A DNA stretch of 13,282 nt, taken from JAGQTE01 sp964648005. Its GTDB lineage: Bacteria; Actinomycetota; Acidimicrobiia; Acidimicrobiales; Acidimicrobilacustridaceae. The stretch covers positions 1-13,282 of the forward strand of contig CAZYKR010000106.1 of the NCBI GenBank assembly GCA_964648005.1, in the 5' to 3' direction. This document shows, piece by piece, positions 12,767-13,282 of this stretch (position 1 is its first letter; every line of letters starts with the position of its first letter). The position numbers were made by a program, and so were the translations under genes. The notes under the pieces are model-generated. The model had not been told where the DNA came from and made no database searches. It saw only the letters and a program-made list of their open reading frames with translations.

Positions 12767-13282
12767 GTGGCCAGCTCCAAGACCCGGCTCACCGAGCTCG
12801 GCACCGCCGCCGGCCTGCTGTGGGAACCGGCCGCGCCCTGGCCCGACAGCGTCGAGCAGATCGACATCCCCGGCATCCCCGCCGCGGTCTGGCAGCCCGT
12901 CGTGCTCGAGGCCACCCGGCCTGCCAGCCGTGACCGCGCCTTGCTGCTCGCCGCGCTCGACAACGGCCGCACCTTCCGCCAGCACGTGCTCCAGGGCCGT
13001 TCGCCAGCCCAGGTCGTGTGGTCGGGTGGCGGCCAGAACACCTGGATGTCCGACATCCCTCGTGACCTGACCGTCGACGGCGTGTGGTTCATCCAGGCCA
13101 AGTACGACTCGACGTGCGTGCTCAACACGGCACCCGCCACCCTGGTCGACGATCTGCTGCGCGACGAGGGCGCCGGGCAGCGGCCGAGCTGGTACGAGGA
13201 GGTGGCACCGCGCGAGCTGCAGGCGTATTGGCGGACCGTGCGGGGCCGGGCACCGATCGACGGTCTGCCGAGCGACGTGCGC
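12767..13282 (+). CDS. putative nuclease-like protein paired with the methyltransferase (partial, 3' cut)
   Basis: An open frame of 172 codons runs from GTG 12767 to the window edge without a stop, with the strong third-position GC bias of a real gene. No family is recognised with certainty. The most telling part is WSGGGQNTWMSDIPRDL (85-101), followed by VDGVWFIQAKYDS (103-115): Asp96 or Asp104, then Gln110-x-Lys112 on a hydrophobic strand. This resembles the D...(E/Q)xK active site of PD-(D/E)XK nucleases, in which Gln can replace Glu as in some Mrr-like enzymes. Trp is frequent (8 in 172). The gene begins 17 bp after the methyltransferase stop; GAGGA at 12748-12752 is 14 bases from the GTG, long for a ribosome site, so coupling or another start is possible. 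A restriction enzyme or other partner of the methyltransferase is the best guess. Confidence 0.7.
   Translation, partial: MASSKTRLTELGTAAGLLWEPAAPWPDSVEQIDIPGIPAAVWQPVVLEATRPASRDRALLLAALDNGRTFRQHVLQGRSPAQVVWSGGGQNTWMSDIPRDLTVDGVWFIQAKYDSTCVLNTAPATLVDDLLRDEGAGQRPSWYEEVAPRELQAYWRTVRGRAPIDGLPSDVR

Noticed and set aside
12631..12933. An alternative open frame overlapping the end of the methyltransferase and the start of the next gene
   Set aside because: Its translation is Arg/Pro/Ser-rich without hydrophobic pattern, while the frame from 12767 stays open to the window edge with proper codon bias.
1..13282. tRNA, rRNA, CRISPR array, insertion sequence or prophage signs
   Set aside because: No cloverleaf-like, rRNA-like, regularly spaced repeat or transposase/integrase sequence was seen; base and codon use is uniform apart from the short stretch at 7550-7620.

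Overview
The window is very GC-rich DNA (third codon positions are almost all G or C). Its coding style is high-GC actinobacterial: GTG and TTG starts, short leaders, a WS/DGAT-type acyltransferase and a PIN-PhoH fusion. The gene content and some family resemblances suggest an Acidimicrobiia-like lineage, but that placement is from memory of families, not a search. There are 12 genes, two of them cut by the window edges, and no RNA gene, IS element or CRISPR array that I can see. No stretch of more than 300 bases lacks a gene.

Left part, plus strand (1-2685): the tail of an unidentified protein, a 33-bp tandem repeat over its stop codon, a 75-residue conserved-looking small protein, a GNAT acetyltransferase and a wax ester synthase/diacylglycerol acyltransferase. 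The last three have an AT-richer -10-like hexamer exactly 6 nt before the ATG, which fits leaderless transcription.

Middle part, minus strand (2734-7584): an envelope-oriented cluster. In transcription order it is a tiny YLDxGSGS membrane protein, a small lipoprotein, a multi-pass GT-C type glycosyltransferase, a second lipoprotein with its own promoter, and a membrane-anchored alkaline-phosphatase/sulfatase-superfamily enzyme whose GTG start overlaps the lipoprotein stop. A NoeA-like SAM methyltransferase (7719-9119) is transcribed divergently. A third lipoprotein (9150-9593, minus), clearly a paralogue of the second, follows convergently. Together they suggest a system that builds or decorates a cell-surface polymer; the polymer is unknown.

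Right part, plus strand (9717-13282): a PIN-PhoH protein, then a two-gene unit: a beta-class DNA amino-methyltransferase with an unusual C-terminal domain of about 140 residues, and 17 bp later an open frame running off the window. The second protein carries a D...D...QAK pattern reminiscent of PD-(D/E)XK nucleases. Upstream of the methyltransferase is a sequence with the exact spacing of the LexA-independent DNA-damage promoter (RecA-NDp, PafBC-dependent). This putative DNA modification/cleavage module, possibly damage-inducible, is the most interesting part of the window.
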